DNA from: SZUA-442 sp963759175
Lineage (GTDB): Bacteria; Actinomycetota; Acidimicrobiia; Spongiisociales; UBA5794
DNA length: 64,000 nucleotides
Direction: 5' to 3'
NCBI GenBank assembly: GCA_963759175.1
Contig: CAVWXP010000015.1
Coordinates: 124,001 to 188,000, forward strand
Numbering within the stretch: position 1 is the stretch's first letter; the number at the start of each line of letters is the position of its first letter. The notes below the pieces were generated by a model that was given only the letters and a program-made list of their open reading frames with translations, was not told the DNA's origin and ran no database searches. The position numbers were made by a program, and so were the translations under genes. Below, piece after piece: positions 6,985 through 15,343 of the stretch.

Positions 6985-7691
6985 GGATACGACGCTCCCC
7001 GTGCGACGAGCTCGGATTCCTGGGCAGGGGTTGGCACCTCGACGACCCGGTCGACGAAGATGCCCGGCGTCACCACCACCTCGGGATCGATGTCCCCGGG
7101 GGCGACGACGGCATCAGCCTGCACGATGGTCACGGCACCGGCCATCGCCATGAGCGGCGCGAAGTTGCGGGCGGTCTTGTTGTACACCAGGTTCCCGTGG
7201 GTATCGGCGGTCCGGGCCTTGATCAGGGAGAAATCGGCGGTCAGCCCGCGTTCGAGGACGTAGTCCCTCCCGTCGAACGATCGGACCTCCTTCCCCTCGC
7301 CGAGCGGCGTACCGACCGATGTCGGGGTGAAGAAGGCAGGGATCCCTGCGCCGCCTGCCCGAATGCGCTCGGCGAGCGTTCCCTGGGGCACCAACTCGAG
7401 GGCGACCTCACCGCTGCGGTACAACGCAGGGAAGACGGTGGAGTTCGCGGTCCTGGGATACGAGCAGATCATCGTCGCGACCCGGCCTGCCCTGATCAGC
7501 GCCGCCAGGCCGACCTCGCCGCTCCCCGTGTTGTTGTTCACGACCGTCAGGTCGGTCGCTCCCTGGTCGATGAGGGCGTGGATCAGCTCGATTGGGCTCC
7601 CGGCCTCGCCGAAACCGCCGATCATCACGGTGGCTCCATCGAAGATGTCACGCACCGCTTCGGCCGGGGAACTCATCCGCTTGTCGATCAT
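6981..7691 (-). CDS. 3-oxoacid CoA-transferase family, subunit A
   Basis: 236 residues. Typical A-subunit features are the N-terminal GATVMIGGFGEAGSPIELI glycine-rich loop, VVNNNTGSGEVGLAALI, and GTLAERIRAGGAGIPAFFTP. Asn and Thr in the NNNTG turn are in the position that shapes the CoA pocket in this family. It lies 48 bp after the aminomutase gene and overlaps the B subunit by 4 bp, so both subunits are expressed together. Confidence 0.9.
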   Translation of the reverse strand: MIDKRMSSPAEAVRDIFDGATVMIGGFGEAGSPIELIHALIDQGATDLTVVNNNTGSGEVGLAALIRAGRVATMICSYPRTANSTVFPALYRSGEVALELVPQGTLAERIRAGGAGIPAFFTPTSVGTPLGEGKEVRSFDGRDYVLERGLTADFSLIKARTADTHGNLVYNKTARNFAPLMAMAGAVTIVQADAVVAPGDIDPEVVVTPGIFVDRVVEVPTPAQESELVARGASYP

Positions 7692-7739
7692 GGATTCACG
7701 CTCACTGCCCCCACCGCCGTGGGAACCGATCGTCGGTGC

Positions 7740-9215
7740 TCAGGCGTCCGAAGTCCCGATCGCCACCGGGATCTCGACGGCCTTCTTCTCCACCCTCGTG
7801 TAGTCGTAGAGCCCAGCTTCGTCGAAGAGGACCCGGTCCTCGTAGTCGTCGAACCACACGGCGTCCGGATTGCGACCCACGATGCAGACCTTGCCGCGGT
7901 CCGCGGCATCGAGGGCATTGCGCAGGATCTTGAAGACGAGCACGCCGTTCTCGGAACCGGGCAATCCGGGGATCGGCTCGTTGGTCACGGCAGCGACCTC
8001 GGTCTTGCCCTTGTAGTGGGTGATCGACAACCGGGCATGTGTCTCGACGCCCGAGAGGCCCTTCTGGGACTCATTGAGGATCTCCCAGGCCCGCTCGATC
8101 GGGATGTTGAACGCCTTGTACGCCACGATGTCGCGACCACAGAAGAAGTAGTGGTTCCCGACGCCGACGCGATAGAGCGCCCGCTGCATGATCCGCAGGG
8201 CATCAGGATCGTCATTGATGTCCTTGATGATCGGGGCCTGGTTCTCGACGTTGATCCACCCGCGTGACACGACGGCATCCATGGCTCGTTTGGTCTCGGG
8301 ATGCCAGCGCAACGAGCCGTTGTCGTTCTCGATGTAGTTCCCGTCGTCGTCCCTCAGCAGGAACTCATCGGGATGGTTGAAGTGGATCATCAACCGGAAT
8401 CCGACGTCGGGGTAGGCCTCGTGGAACGCATCGAGCATGTCGAGGAAGGCATCGTCGAACCGCTGCGGGTAGAACGCCATCTCCTTGGTGCCGAGGCGGA
8501 TCGACTCGATGCCGGCCTCGGCGAGTGCCGAGAACCATGCGGCGATCTTGGAGTTGGGGAGCACCATCGGATCCCCTCCGGACAACAGGATCTCGCGTAG
8601 CTTCTCGCGACCGGTCTCGGGGTGGATGCCGCCGTTCGCCGCAACGATGGCGTTGTGGTGCTCGACGTAGCGCGTCACGTCGAGGATCTGGGCGAGACCC
8701 TTCTTGGCGACCGTGCCGTCCTGTCGCTCGATCTCCTTGCGGGCGATGAGCTCCTCGCGGTAACAGAAGCGGCAATGCGCCGAACAGGTCGAGATGACGT
8801 ACATGAGGCCCATCTCGTACTTGTGGAGCAGACCCTCGACGGGGCTGTAGTCCATCTGGAAGCCCGGGTCCTCCGAGCCCTGGAGGTCGAGTGTCTCATC
8901 GGGACTCGCCTTGACGAGGCGTTGGAGCGGTGGGCTGGTGCGGGCGAGCTCGAAGTAGTGCCTCGTGATCTTCACCGGCATGCGGGACTCGACGTCACGC
9001 TCGGTGCCACGGAGCTGGAGCAGGGTGGTGACCTCCGATGGCGAGTAGAAGTCGTGCATGTCCTTGGGGGCGCGTTCCTCGAAGAACGGGTCCAACCCGT
9101 TGATGATCTGGCGGTCGTAGCGGGGATTGGTGACCGTGGCGAGGAAGGCCTGCTCGCGCTCGGTGGGCTCGTACTTCTCGCGGGTCGAAGGGACCTGCTG
9201 TTCAACCGTCGTCAT
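7740..9215 (-). CDS. KamA-family radical-SAM/PLP amino-acid 2,3-aminomutase, divergent
   Basis: 491 residues. The radical-SAM motif CSAHCRFC (Cys144, 148, 151) binds the 4Fe-4S cluster; LLSGGDPMVL, HFNHP and QAPIIKDINDD match the lysine 2,3-aminomutase scaffold, and HYKGKTEV supplies the likely PLP Lys (Lys404). In characterised lysine enzymes two Asp residues hold the substrate side-chain amine. One position may be Asp362 (CGRD), but the segment equivalent to VVDAPGGGGK reads LSITHYKGK, so the second Asp is gone. The substrate may therefore not be L-lysine. First gene of the catabolic operon, divergent from an RpiR-type regulator. Confidence 0.85.
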   Translation of the reverse strand: MTTVEQQVPSTREKYEPTEREQAFLATVTNPRYDRQIINGLDPFFEERAPKDMHDFYSPSEVTTLLQLRGTERDVESRMPVKITRHYFELARTSPPLQRLVKASPDETLDLQGSEDPGFQMDYSPVEGLLHKYEMGLMYVISTCSAHCRFCYREELIARKEIERQDGTVAKKGLAQILDVTRYVEHHNAIVAANGGIHPETGREKLREILLSGGDPMVLPNSKIAAWFSALAEAGIESIRLGTKEMAFYPQRFDDAFLDMLDAFHEAYPDVGFRLMIHFNHPDEFLLRDDDGNYIENDNGSLRWHPETKRAMDAVVSRGWINVENQAPIIKDINDDPDALRIMQRALYRVGVGNHYFFCGRDIVAYKAFNIPIERAWEILNESQKGLSGVETHARLSITHYKGKTEVAAVTNEPIPGLPGSENGVLVFKILRNALDAADRGKVCIVGRNPDAVWFDDYEDRVLFDEAGLYDYTRVEKKAVEIPVAIGTSDA

Positions 9216-9240
9216 GGGTACCTCGGGTCTGGTTCGTCGC

Positions 9241-9285
9241 TACACCGAGGTGTAATGCGCCGTACAGGATCATCGGTACAATGTA
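9241..9285. promoter_or_regulatory. two palindromes between the aminomutase operon and its regulator
   Basis: TACACC-GA-GGTGTA (9241-9254) is a perfect 6-bp dyad, and TACA-A-TGTA (9277-9285) a second one. The second overlaps TACAAT (9277-9282), which sits 8 nt before the regulator's GTG and can be its -10 box. The 75-bp gap is the only space between the divergent genes, so these are candidate operators for the RpiR-type protein. Confidence 0.5.
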
Positions 9286-9290
9286 ACACA

Positions 9291-10136
9291 GTGAACACCA
9301 ACGCTCCATCATCGTCGATGCGGGAGCTGATCGCCGCCACGAGCGAGCAGCTCACCCCGACGGAACGTCGGATCGCCGAGGCCGTCCTCGACGAACCGAC
9401 GCTGTTGGCCTTCGGTACGGTGTCCGAGCTCGCCGAGCGGGTCGACACCAGCAGGCCCTCGATCGTGCGGTTCGCCCACAAGCTCGGCTTCTCCGGGTTC
9501 CCCGACCTCCAGCGCCATGCCCAGGACGACGTGTCGCGCAGGTTGGCACGCCCGAGCGATCGGATCCGGCGGGCAACCAGCGCATCGGAAACCGACCGCC
9601 ACGCCGTCGCCACGGCCCTCGATGCGACGTTCCAACGCCTCACCGACGAACGGATCGCTGCATTCGCCTCACCCATCGCCGCCGCAAGGGCGATCTGGGT
9701 CCTCAGTGGGGAGACGTCGCGGGCCGGCGGCCATGCGGTGACGAGTGGTCTGACCATGCTGCGCGAGCACGTCCAGTTGGTGGAGGACCACTCGGTTGCG
9801 CGCACCCTCAACGGCGCGACGGAGGCCGATGCCGCCGTCGTGATCGACTTCTACCGCTACCGCCGCACCACCCAGCTTGCGGCTCGAGCACTCGCAGAGC
9901 GCGGGGTGACCATCGTTGCCATCACCGACGGCCCCCTGTCCCCGCTGGCTTCGCTCACCGACCTGTGGTGTGAGGTATCGGTTCCGGGCATCGGTCCGTT
10001 CGACACGTCGGTGCCAGCCGTTGCGGTCGCAGAGGTGCTCGTCGCCGAGGTCGCACGCCACATCCCTGACGCCGCGACGGCGTCGATCGACCGGACCGAG
10101 GAGCTGTGGGAGGCCACCGAGACGTTCACGCCGTGA
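9291..10136 (+). CDS. RpiR-type transcriptional regulator
   Basis: 281 residues. The N-terminal HTH reads LTPTERRIAEAVLDEP, then VSELAERVDTSRPSIVRFAHKLGFSGFPDLQ, the standard RpiR HTH-6 signature. The C-terminal SIS-like domain follows (IWVLSGETSRAGG, then AADAAVVIDFYRYRR, then TIVAITDGPLSPLASL) and should bind a phosphosugar or another effector. Divergent from the aminomutase operon, so it most likely controls it. GTG at 9291 is taken as the start because a -10-like TACAAT ends 8 nt before it; an internal ATG at 9318 is the alternative. Confidence 0.85.
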   Translation: MNTNAPSSSMRELIAATSEQLTPTERRIAEAVLDEPTLLAFGTVSELAERVDTSRPSIVRFAHKLGFSGFPDLQRHAQDDVSRRLARPSDRIRRATSASETDRHAVATALDATFQRLTDERIAAFASPIAAARAIWVLSGETSRAGGHAVTSGLTMLREHVQLVEDHSVARTLNGATEADAAVVIDFYRYRRTTQLAARALAERGVTIVAITDGPLSPLASLTDLWCEVSVPGIGPFDTSVPAVAVAEVLVAEVARHIPDAATASIDRTEELWEATETFTP

Positions 10137-10157
10137 GCGACGACGTGGGGAACGGAC

Positions 10158-11351
10158 CTACGCGAACGCGCTGTGACCGGTGATGGCCTGTCCGAGGATC
10201 AACTGATGGATCTCATGCGTCCCCTCGTAGGTCGCGACCGTCTCGAGGTTCAGCATGTGGCGGATCGGCGGATAGTCGAGGGTGATGCCGTTGGCACCGT
10301 GGATCGCCCTCGCCTCCCTCGCCACGGCGAGGGCTTCGCGGGTGTTGTCCATCTTGCCGAACGACACCTGGGCAGGGGTGAGCGTGCCGGCGTCCTTGAG
10401 GCGGCCGAGATGGAGGGCGAGCAGCGTTCCCCGCTGGACGCGCACCATCATGTCGACGAGTCGTTGCTGGGTGAGCTGATATCGCGCTATGGGGCCGCCG
10501 AAGGCCTCGCGGTCTGCGGCGTAGGCGAGCGATGCCTCGTAGCACGTGCGTGCGGCGCCCATCACGCCCCAGAGGATGCCGAACCGCGCCTCTGAGAGGC
10601 ATGACAGGGGCCCGCGCATCGACGCGACGCCCGGCAGCACGGAATCGGCGGGGAGCCTGACATCGTCGAGGACGAGTTCCGCCGTGTTCGACGCCCGCAG
10701 CGACATCTTGCGGGGGATCGGATTGGCGGTGAACCCCGGTGTGTCGGTGGGAACCACGAATCCGCGCACCGTATCGTCATCGGCACGCGCCCATACGATG
10801 GCGATGTCGGCGATGTCTCCGTTCGTGATCCACATCTTCGTGCCGTTGATCACCCAGTCGCCGCCGCCCACGCGTCGCGCCGTCGTGGCCATGTTGGCCG
10901 CGTCCGAACCGGAATCCGGTTCGGTGAGTCCGAAGCAGCCGACGAAGTCGCCGGTGGCCATGCCGGGGAGCCATGTGTCCTTCTGTTCGTCCGAGCCGTA
11001 GGCCCAGATCGGGAACATGGCCAGCGAACCCTGCACGCTCATGAACGATCGGATGCCCGTGTCGCCGGCTTCGAGTTCCAGGGCTGCCAGGCCGTACTCC
11101 ACGGCCGACGTTCCGGCGCAGCCGTATCCGTGCAGGTGCATGCCGAGGAGGCCGAGGGAGCCCATGTCCCTCGCCAGTGAACGGGGGAGGTGGCCGTCGG
11201 CGAACCACGTCGCGACGTGGGGCTGGATCTCGTTGGTCACCCAATCACGCACGGTCGAGCGGATGAGGAGTTCCTGGTCGGTCAGGAGGCCATCGAGGGC
11301 GAGGACATCGTGGGGATCCACGGTCGTGGACCCCGGTGGATTCTGCGACAT
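10158..11351 (-). CDS. gcdH: glutaryl-CoA dehydrogenase (acyl-CoA dehydrogenase family)
   Basis: 397 residues, with the usual three-domain order: helical N-domain, beta-domain with CFGLTEPDSGSD and WVINGTKMWITNG (FAD contacts), and a C-terminal helical domain. The tail ATYEGTHEIHQLILGQAITG holds the catalytic Glu in the context typical of glutaryl-CoA dehydrogenases, which oxidise and decarboxylate glutaryl-CoA to crotonyl-CoA in lysine and tryptophan breakdown. Its place next to the aminomutase/CoA-transferase cluster fits amino-acid catabolism. The ATG at 11351 is preferred to 11378 because GGGAG lies 7 nt upstream. Confidence 0.85.
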   Translation of the reverse strand: MSQNPPGSTTVDPHDVLALDGLLTDQELLIRSTVRDWVTNEIQPHVATWFADGHLPRSLARDMGSLGLLGMHLHGYGCAGTSAVEYGLAALELEAGDTGIRSFMSVQGSLAMFPIWAYGSDEQKDTWLPGMATGDFVGCFGLTEPDSGSDAANMATTARRVGGGDWVINGTKMWITNGDIADIAIVWARADDDTVRGFVVPTDTPGFTANPIPRKMSLRASNTAELVLDDVRLPADSVLPGVASMRGPLSCLSEARFGILWGVMGAARTCYEASLAYAADREAFGGPIARYQLTQQRLVDMMVRVQRGTLLALHLGRLKDAGTLTPAQVSFGKMDNTREALAVAREARAIHGANGITLDYPPIRHMLNLETVATYEGTHEIHQLILGQAITGHSAFA

Positions 11352-11502
11352 GGCGATCTCCCGTAGGTGGCGGGTCATGCTACCCGAAGCGTCGCATCCG
11401 GCCGATTCGCACCGAATCAGTCACCTCGCAGCCACACAGAGTGGTCACAATGGGCCGCACGACCCATATGACGGCAAGGGCGATGCTCCGTATGATCGCG
11501 GC

Positions 11503-11709
11503 ATGATGCAACAGGTCATCTCCTACCCCCAGCGCATGCTCGCTCACTGGCAGAGCCTACGAAGCGACGAAACAGGCGCATCGATGGTCGAATACGGCCT
11601 GCTGCTCGCATTCATCGCCATCGTGGTGATCGTCGGTGTTGCCTTCTTCGGCACGCAGCTCGACAACAAGTTCGACGACATCGGCAGCAGCGTCTCAGCC
11701 GTCTCCTGA
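11503..11709 (+). CDS. Flp/Fap-type pilin
   Basis: 68 residues. The segment GASMVEYGLLLAFIAIVVIV is the class III (Flp) prepilin signature: Gly before the cleavage site, Glu at +5 with an adjacent Tyr, then a hydrophobic stretch. The mature protein would be about 40 residues and assemble into a Tad-type pilus, yet no tad genes are present nearby. TATGAT (11491-11496) lies 6 nt before the ATG, consistent with leaderless transcription from its own promoter. Confidence 0.85.
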   Translation: MMQQVISYPQRMLAHWQSLRSDETGASMVEYGLLLAFIAIVVIVGVAFFGTQLDNKFDDIGSSVSAVS

Positions 11710-11931
11710 CGCCCCATCGTCGTCGATGTCGGCAAGCGCCTCACGGGCGCGCTCGGCGTCCTCGCGCAACACCATCACCCGCGCCCCACCCGAGAGTCCG
11801 GTCAGTGATGGGATGGCGCCACCCGCATCGTCGCTGACCAAGCGGGCGTCGATGCCGACCGACTGCAGGTGGGCGACGGCCACCTGAGCGTCGAATTTCG
11901 TACCGAATGAACCGACTTCGATGATGTCCAT
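11695..11931 (-). CDS. DUF2007-type small signal-transducer-like protein
   Basis: 78 residues. VGSFGTKFDAQVAVAHLQSVGIDARLVSDD and RVMVLREDAERAREAL resemble the DUF2007 ferredoxin-like fold (putative signal-transducing protein), whose function is not established. Its 3' end overlaps the convergent pilin gene by 15 bp. The acidic tail DIDDDGASGDG is unstructured. Confidence 0.65.
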   Translation of the reverse strand: MDIIEVGSFGTKFDAQVAVAHLQSVGIDARLVSDDAGGAIPSLTGLSGGARVMVLREDAERAREALADIDDDGASGDG

Positions 11932-12009
11932 GGATGCATCGTACCGCGTCGATCGTGCGACGGAGGTGCTGCGCCGGGACGAGCAGGTACCGTTCCTGCA
12001 GGAGGAACG

Positions 12010-12633
12010 ATGTCCACACAGGTGATCTACGAGCTCATCGGCTACCTCGGCTCGATCCTCATCGTCGTGTCACTCGCGATGAGTTCGGTCATCAGGCTGC
12101 GGATCGTGAACCTCGCCGGCGCGCTCGTCTTCACGGCCTATGGCGCGCTCATCGGATCGGTTCCCGTGGTGGCGACGAATCTCGTCATCATCGCCATCGA
12201 CATCTGGTACATCGTCAAGGAGTACCGGACGCGGGAGCTGTTCACGGTGATCGAGGTGGAAGCCGGGGACCCGTTCCTCGCGTCGTTCATCGACCACCAT
12301 CGAGCCGACATCGGCACCTACGTCGACGATGTCGAGTCGCACGAGGCAGATCTGCGGTTCGTGATGCTGCGCGACACGACCCTGGTGGGCGTGTTCATCG
12401 CCGACTCACGCCCGGGTCGGGTGCTCCATGTCGTCCTCGACTACGTCGCCGTGCCGTACCGGGATCTCAAGTCCGGAGCGTCGCTGTATAGGAACGAGGG
12501 TCTACGCTTCGCCGATCGGGGCTACGAATCGATCGAGGTCACCGACGTCGACCATCGCCAGACCGAGTACTTCACCCACATGGGCTTCATGCCGGAGGGG
12601 AAGGGATTGGTGAAACATGTCCGAAGAGGCTGA
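12010..12633 (+). CDS. membrane protein with three N-terminal helices and a soluble C-terminal domain
   Basis: 207 residues. Residues ~6-70 form three helices (IYELIGYLGSILIVVSLAM, LAGALVFTAYGALIG, VVATNLVIIAIDIWYIV) like YgjV-type inner membrane proteins. Residues ~78-207 look GNAT-like (LHVVLDYVAVPYRDLKSG, then GYESIEVTDVDHRQTEYF) but lack a clear acetyl-CoA loop. AGGAGGAACG before the ATG is a strong ribosome site. The next gene, a true GNAT protein, overlaps its end by 17 bp, which suggests linked functions. Confidence 0.65.
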   Translation: MSTQVIYELIGYLGSILIVVSLAMSSVIRLRIVNLAGALVFTAYGALIGSVPVVATNLVIIAIDIWYIVKEYRTRELFTVIEVEAGDPFLASFIDHHRADIGTYVDDVESHEADLRFVMLRDTTLVGVFIADSRPGRVLHVVLDYVAVPYRDLKSGASLYRNEGLRFADRGYESIEVTDVDHRQTEYFTHMGFMPEGKGLVKHVRRG

Positions 12634-13192
12634 CTACGGGTCGGACGCCGACCAGAGCCCGATGCGGCCCACCGATCCCCCGGATGCCTACCCCGCCGAG
12701 CTCGAGCAGTGGGTCGCCGTCGGCGAGGGACACGAGGTGTTCGTGAGGCCGATCATTCCCGAGGACGTGGCTCGCCTCCGGTATGCCTTCGACCACGCCG
12801 ACATCGAGACCCTCCGCCGCCGGTTCTTCACCGCGGCACCGCCCATGGATCGCTCCCACCTCGAGTATCTCGCCGGCGTCGACTACGACCATCGCCTCGC
12901 ATTGCTCGCGATGAACCGCGACGGTGTCTCGGTCGGGATAGGCAGGTACGAGCAGATCGCCGACGGCCTCGCCGAGGTGGCGATCGTCGTCGCACCCCAG
13001 TGGCGTCGCAGGCGAGTGGGGTCGATGCTCCTCGAGTTGCTCGAGCCGGTTGCGGCCGCCCACGGCATCACGACGCTCAAGGCGCTGTACCTCCCGGACA
13101 ACCGAGCTGTCGAGGAACTCCTGGCCGGCATTGGCTATGGGGGACGGCACGTCGTCGACGGCATCGTCGAGGTGACGAAGCCCATCGGGTGA
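12617..13192 (+). CDS. GNAT-family N-acetyltransferase
   Basis: 191 residues. After an acidic leader, VFVRPIIPEDVARLRYAFDH starts the GNAT fold. EVAIVVAPQWRRRRVGSML gives strand 4 and the acetyl-CoA pyrophosphate loop (the usual Q/RxxGxG/A appears here as RRRRVGS), followed by TTLKALYLPDNRAVEELLAG. The pattern resembles the GNAT domain of protein lysine acetyltransferases such as the Pat type. Its start overlaps the upstream membrane protein by 17 bp. The target is unknown. Confidence 0.75.
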   Translation: MSEEADYGSDADQSPMRPTDPPDAYPAELEQWVAVGEGHEVFVRPIIPEDVARLRYAFDHADIETLRRRFFTAAPPMDRSHLEYLAGVDYDHRLALLAMNRDGVSVGIGRYEQIADGLAEVAIVVAPQWRRRRVGSMLLELLEPVAAAHGITTLKALYLPDNRAVEELLAGIGYGGRHVVDGIVEVTKPIG

Positions 13193-13314
13193 CGTAGCAT
13201 CGGACGATGCGTGGCGCGGATCGGCCCGGTGCCACACGACGGTACGCTTCGGTGTGCGCGACGGTGCCGGTGGCAACGCATCCGGAGAATGGCCGATCCC
13301 CCGGGGGGCATGAC

Positions 13315-14025
13315 GTGGAACAATTGACGAGCCTGGCCGATCTCCTCGACCTCCACGAGATCGACCTCCAGATCGACAAGCTCCTCGACGAACGCAACTC
13401 CCTTCCCGAGCTCGACGCCTACAAGACGGCCCACGCCGAGGTACAGCGCCTCGAAGCCGACCTCGCCCAGGCCCATGCCGACCTCAAGCAGGCAGACCTC
13501 TCGCTCCACAAGACGAACGGCGAGTTGGAGATCGTCGCCGAGAAGGCGGCATCCGAGCAGAACCGGCTCTACGCCGGAGGCCTCTCCGCCAAGGACGCCG
13601 ACTACCTCCGACGAGAAGTGGAGATGCTCTACGCCAAGGTCTCGCGGTTCGAGGACGACGTCCTCGAGTACATGGAGGCGAAGGAGACGGCCGAGGCCCT
13701 CGTCACACGGCTCGACGAGGAACTGGCGACGGCGACGGCCGAGAAGGATCGGCTCAGCGCCCTGATCCAGGAGCAGTGGCGCCGGATCGACAAAGAGCTC
13801 GCGGTCAAGGAGGATCGCAAGGCCACGGCGGCAACGCTGGTCGACGGCTACCTCATGGAGATCTACGACGACCTGCGCGAACGCAAGGAGGGGCGCATCG
13901 TCGGGCGCCTCGCAGACGGTGTGTGCGGCTCCTGCCACCTGCGCCTGTCGGCCGCAGAGGTCTCGCGTGTGGTCAGGGACGACCCGCCACGCTGCATCCA
14001 CTGCAGATCGATCCTCGTCGTCTGA
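13315..14025 (+). CDS. coiled-coil protein with C4 zinc ribbon (zf-RING_7 type)
   Basis: 236 residues. A long antiparallel coiled coil (LADLLDLHEIDLQIDKLLDE through EKDRLSALIQEQWRRIDKEL) is capped by a zinc ribbon CGSC near residue 203 and CIHC near 227. This is the architecture of the widespread bacterial zinc-ribbon/coiled-coil family with nucleic-acid-binding roles proposed but not settled. GTG at 13315 follows GGGGGG; the longer frame from 13207 is low-complexity. A membrane hydrolase gene starts 3 nt after its stop. Confidence 0.8.
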   Translation: MEQLTSLADLLDLHEIDLQIDKLLDERNSLPELDAYKTAHAEVQRLEADLAQAHADLKQADLSLHKTNGELEIVAEKAASEQNRLYAGGLSAKDADYLRREVEMLYAKVSRFEDDVLEYMEAKETAEALVTRLDEELATATAEKDRLSALIQEQWRRIDKELAVKEDRKATAATLVDGYLMEIYDDLRERKEGRIVGRLADGVCGSCHLRLSAAEVSRVVRDDPPRCIHCRSILVV

Positions 14026-14028
14026 CAC

Positions 14029-14556
14029 GTGTTCTTCTGGCACATCGGCGCCACGACGGCGTTCATCCGGTACGCCTTCAGGGATCCGAACATGGATCTC
14101 CGCTTCCTCGCTCTCGGTGCGATCGCTTCCGACATCATCGACCTGCCGATCGGCATCGCCATGTGGGATACCGTCGGCTCGGTGCGCCTCGCAGCCCATT
14201 CGTTGCCCTTCGGCGCCCTCGTGATGGCGGCCGTGTTGATCCTGACCCGTCGTGGTCCACGTCGGAAGCGATGGATGTTGTTCGCCGTTGGCGTCCTCCT
14301 CCACCTGCTTCTCGACGCGATGTGGCGACAACCCGAGACCTTGTGGTGGCCGTTCCTCGGATGGGACTTCACGCCTTCGGGATTCGCCACCTACGCGGCG
14401 TACGCGTCCGATGTGGTGACCGACCCGATCATGTGGAGTGGCGAGATGGCGGGACTCGCCTATCTCGTGTGGCTCGCCGTCAGGGCCCGCCTGTCTGATC
14501 CGGAGCGTCGGAGGGTCCTCCGATCGACCGGCGTGATCTCAGTCCGGATCGACTGA
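14029..14556 (+). CDS. membrane-bound metal-dependent hydrolase-like protein (YdjM type)
   Basis: 175 residues, GTG start 3 nt after the preceding stop. About four membrane helices. Conserved polar residues sit at helix ends: RFLALGAIASDIIDLPIG, SLPFGALVMAA (with His upstream), and VGVLLHLLLDAMW with the HxxxD pair seen in YdjM-type putative membrane hydrolases. Catalysis is unproven for most of the family. Its 3' end overlaps the convergent exporter gene. Confidence 0.6.
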   Translation: MFFWHIGATTAFIRYAFRDPNMDLRFLALGAIASDIIDLPIGIAMWDTVGSVRLAAHSLPFGALVMAAVLILTRRGPRRKRWMLFAVGVLLHLLLDAMWRQPETLWWPFLGWDFTPSGFATYAAYASDVVTDPIMWSGEMAGLAYLVWLAVRARLSDPERRRVLRSTGVISVRID

Positions 14557-14934
14557 GGCGACCGAGGGCCGCAACCCCCAGGCACGGTGCGCCATGCGGA
14601 TCGCAAGCGCTATCAGCACGAGGGCGAACACCCGTCGGAGCACCTGCTCATCGAGCGAGTATGCGAGCTGGGAGCCGGCGAGCGCCCCGATCACGCCGGC
14701 TGCGCCGGTGATGCCAGCTGCCTTCCAGTCGACCCGTCCGGCAGTCGCATGTCGATACGTCGCGATGATCGCGGTGGGCACGATGATCGCCAACGACGTG
14801 CCCTGTGCCGAGAGCTGCGTGAAGCCGAACACGGAGACGAGCACCGGCACGAAGATGATGCCGCCGCCGATACCGAGCGAAGCCGCCAACGCTCCCGCCA
14901 CCAGTCCGAGGATGATGAGGCCGATGATCTCCAT
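14539..14934 (-). CDS. TauE/SafE-type exporter, second half-size subunit
   Basis: 131 residues, about four helices, carrying the TauE/SafE half-repeat signature ASLGIGGGIIFVPVLVSVF and later GALAGSQLAYSLDEQVLRR. Normal TauE/SafE proteins (about 250-270 residues) have two such halves in one chain; here each half is its own gene. The ATG at 14934 overlaps the stop of the first half by 1 nt (TGATG). Expected role: export of sulfite, sulfoacetate or a related organic anion across the cytoplasmic membrane as a heteromer. Confidence 0.75.
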   Translation of the reverse strand: MEIIGLIILGLVAGALAASLGIGGGIIFVPVLVSVFGFTQLSAQGTSLAIIVPTAIIATYRHATAGRVDWKAAGITGAAGVIGALAGSQLAYSLDEQVLRRVFALVLIALAIRMAHRAWGLRPSVASVDPD

Positions 14935-15290
14935 CAGAGCCACATCCTGACCGCTGCGATCACCATCACGATCGAGAAGACACCGGCGAGGAGGTGTTCG
15001 GGCACCCGTTCGAGGTAGTGCGCACCGATCCAGGCACCGGACGCCGAGCCGATGAACACGATCGCCGCCGTGAGCCAATCGACGGAGCCGTTCATCGAGA
15101 ACGCGATGAGACCAGCCGAGGCGGACAACACGATCGTCGCCACCGAGGTCGCTGTCGCCTTGTACTGGTCGAGACCGACGAGGAGGACCAGACCCGGAAC
15201 CACGATGACGCCTCCACCGATCCCGAGGAGGCCCGAGGCGAACCCAGCCACGACGCCGACCGCAAGTGCCTTGAGCCACACGATGCCCAT
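14934..15290 (-). CDS. TauE/SafE-type exporter, first half-size subunit
   Basis: 118 residues with about four helices: AVGVVAGFASGLLGIGGGVI, VVPGLVLLVGLDQYKATATS, then GSASGAWIGAHYLERVPEHL. It holds the first half-repeat of the family, and the second half follows immediately with a 1-nt overlap. Because each half has its own start codon and complete repeat, this is a genuine two-gene arrangement rather than an accidental frameshift. Confidence 0.75.
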   Translation of the reverse strand: MGIVWLKALAVGVVAGFASGLLGIGGGVIVVPGLVLLVGLDQYKATATSVATIVLSASAGLIAFSMNGSVDWLTAAIVFIGSASGAWIGAHYLERVPEHLLAGVFSIVMVIAAVRMWL

Positions 15291-15343
15291 CGTCGATACG
15301 CTAGCGCGAGCCGGTTACGGACCCCCATCGGTACCCTCGCGGC

